A stretch of DNA of 45,226 bases. Origin: Streptomyces phyllanthi (GTDB taxonomy: Bacteria > Actinomycetota > Actinomycetes > Streptomycetales > Streptomycetaceae). The translations under genes and the position numbers were made by a program. Below, piece after piece: positions 44,802-45,226 of this stretch (its first letter is position 1; every line of letters begins with the position of its first letter). Under the pieces are notes generated by a model, which was not told where the DNA came from, searched no databases, and saw nothing but the letters and a program-made list of their open reading frames with translations. The stretch spans positions 1 through 45,226 of the forward strand of contig NZ_VJZE01000019.1 in assembly GCF_009377205.1 (NCBI RefSeq), in the 5' to 3' direction.

Positions 44802-45226
44802 ATGGCAGGCGAGACCGTCATCACGGTTGTCGGCAATCTTGTCGACGACCCCGAGCTGCGCTTCACCCCTTCCGGTGCGGCGGTCGCGAAGTTCCGTGTC
44901 GCGTCCACGCCCCGCACCTTCGACCGCCAGACGAACGAGTGGAAGGACGGCGAAAGCCTCTTTCTGACCTGCTCGGTCTGGCGCCAGGCGGCGGAGAACG
45001 TCGCCGAGTCGCTCCAGCGAGGCATGCGCGTCATCGTGCAGGGCCGGCTGAAGCAGCGGTCCTACGAGGACCGTGAGGGCGTCAAGCGCACGGTCTACGA
45101 GCTCGACGTCGACGAGGTCGGCGCGAGCCTGCGCAACGCCACGGCCAAGGTCACCAAGACCTCCGGTCGCGGTGGCCAGGGCGGTTACGGCGGCGGCGGT
45201 GGCGGCCAGGGTGGCGGCGGCTGGGG
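44802..45226 (+). CDS. ssb: Single-stranded DNA-binding protein (3' end outside window)
   Basis: The first 141 codons are present. The OB fold reads [74 protein letters not shown] and [17 protein letters not shown] Gly-rich linker begins at about residue 120 ([14 protein letters not shown]) and runs off the end. The acidic C-terminal tip that recruits partners is not visible. The ATG at 44802 has GAGAGG upstream, 70 bp after rpsF. This is the housekeeping SSB (SsbA type) of the rpsF operon. Confidence 0.97.
   Translation, partial: MAGETVITVVGNLVDDPELRFTPSGAAVAKFRVASTPRTFDRQTNEWKDGESLFLTCSVWRQAAENVAESLQRGMRVIVQGRLKQRSYEDREGVKRTVYELDVDEVGASLRNATAKVTKTSGRGGQGGYGGGGGGQGGGGW

Overview
The window is a core-chromosome segment of a Streptomyces (high-GC actinomycete) centred on the origin of replication. 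The evidence is the gene order (gyrA, gyrB, DUF721, recF, gnd, dnaN, oriC, dnaA, rpmH, rnpA, yidD, yidC, khpB, rsmG, parA, parB, trxA/trxB, sigM module, murJ, pcnA, ino1, femX, rpsF, ssb), the very high G+C with frequent GTG starts, a non-coding oriC packed with TTGTCCACA-type DnaA boxes, nine GTTTCACGTGAAAC parS sites, and a SigR-type promoter before trxB. From memory, the order matches the S. coelicolor SCO3873-SCO3907 region gene for gene.

Left edge (1-660): the start of an IS30-family transposase on the minus strand, a decayed NUDIX hydrolase remnant, a strong terminator and a tRNA-Ile(GAT) gene with a plausible promoter. This is the only clearly non-conserved part. Left arm (755-10762, all minus strand): DUF3566 membrane protein, gyrA, gyrB, DUF721/DciA-like protein, recF, 6-phosphogluconate dehydrogenase and dnaN. 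oriC fills 10763-11738, followed by dnaA (minus). A divergent promoter region with DnaA boxes separates dnaA from the plus-strand rpmH-rnpA-yidD-yidC-khpB cluster (ribosome, RNase P and membrane insertion), then rsmG and parAB.

Right arm: after parAB come a GNAT protein and, convergent to it, the minus-strand run DUF6049 - murJ - pseudokinase - sigM - anti-sigma - trxB - trxA, which mixes lipid II flipping with sigma control and thiol redox. pcnA is divergent from it. Next are an LppU-like membrane protein, an MFS permease, inositol-phosphate synthase and a PadR regulator with a perfect operator palindrome; then a class A PBP and a GT-C-type membrane glycosyltransferase on plus. A degenerate alanine-racemase-like protein sits beside FemX (minus), then a small membrane protein. 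The window ends in the rpsF-ssb operon.

No phage, CRISPR, defence island or biosynthetic cluster was seen, and I found no convincing undescribed multi-gene system. The most unusual structure is in the non-coding DNA. parS sites are embedded in, or directly abut, large perfect palindromes at gene ends (one 48 bp, one 30 bp). Where parS lies inside genes it is always read in the same frame, as Val-Ser-Arg-Glu-Thr. Extra DnaA boxes lie outside oriC (recF-gnd, parA upstream, dnaA upstream), and a 21-bp-period repeat lies between oriC and dnaA.
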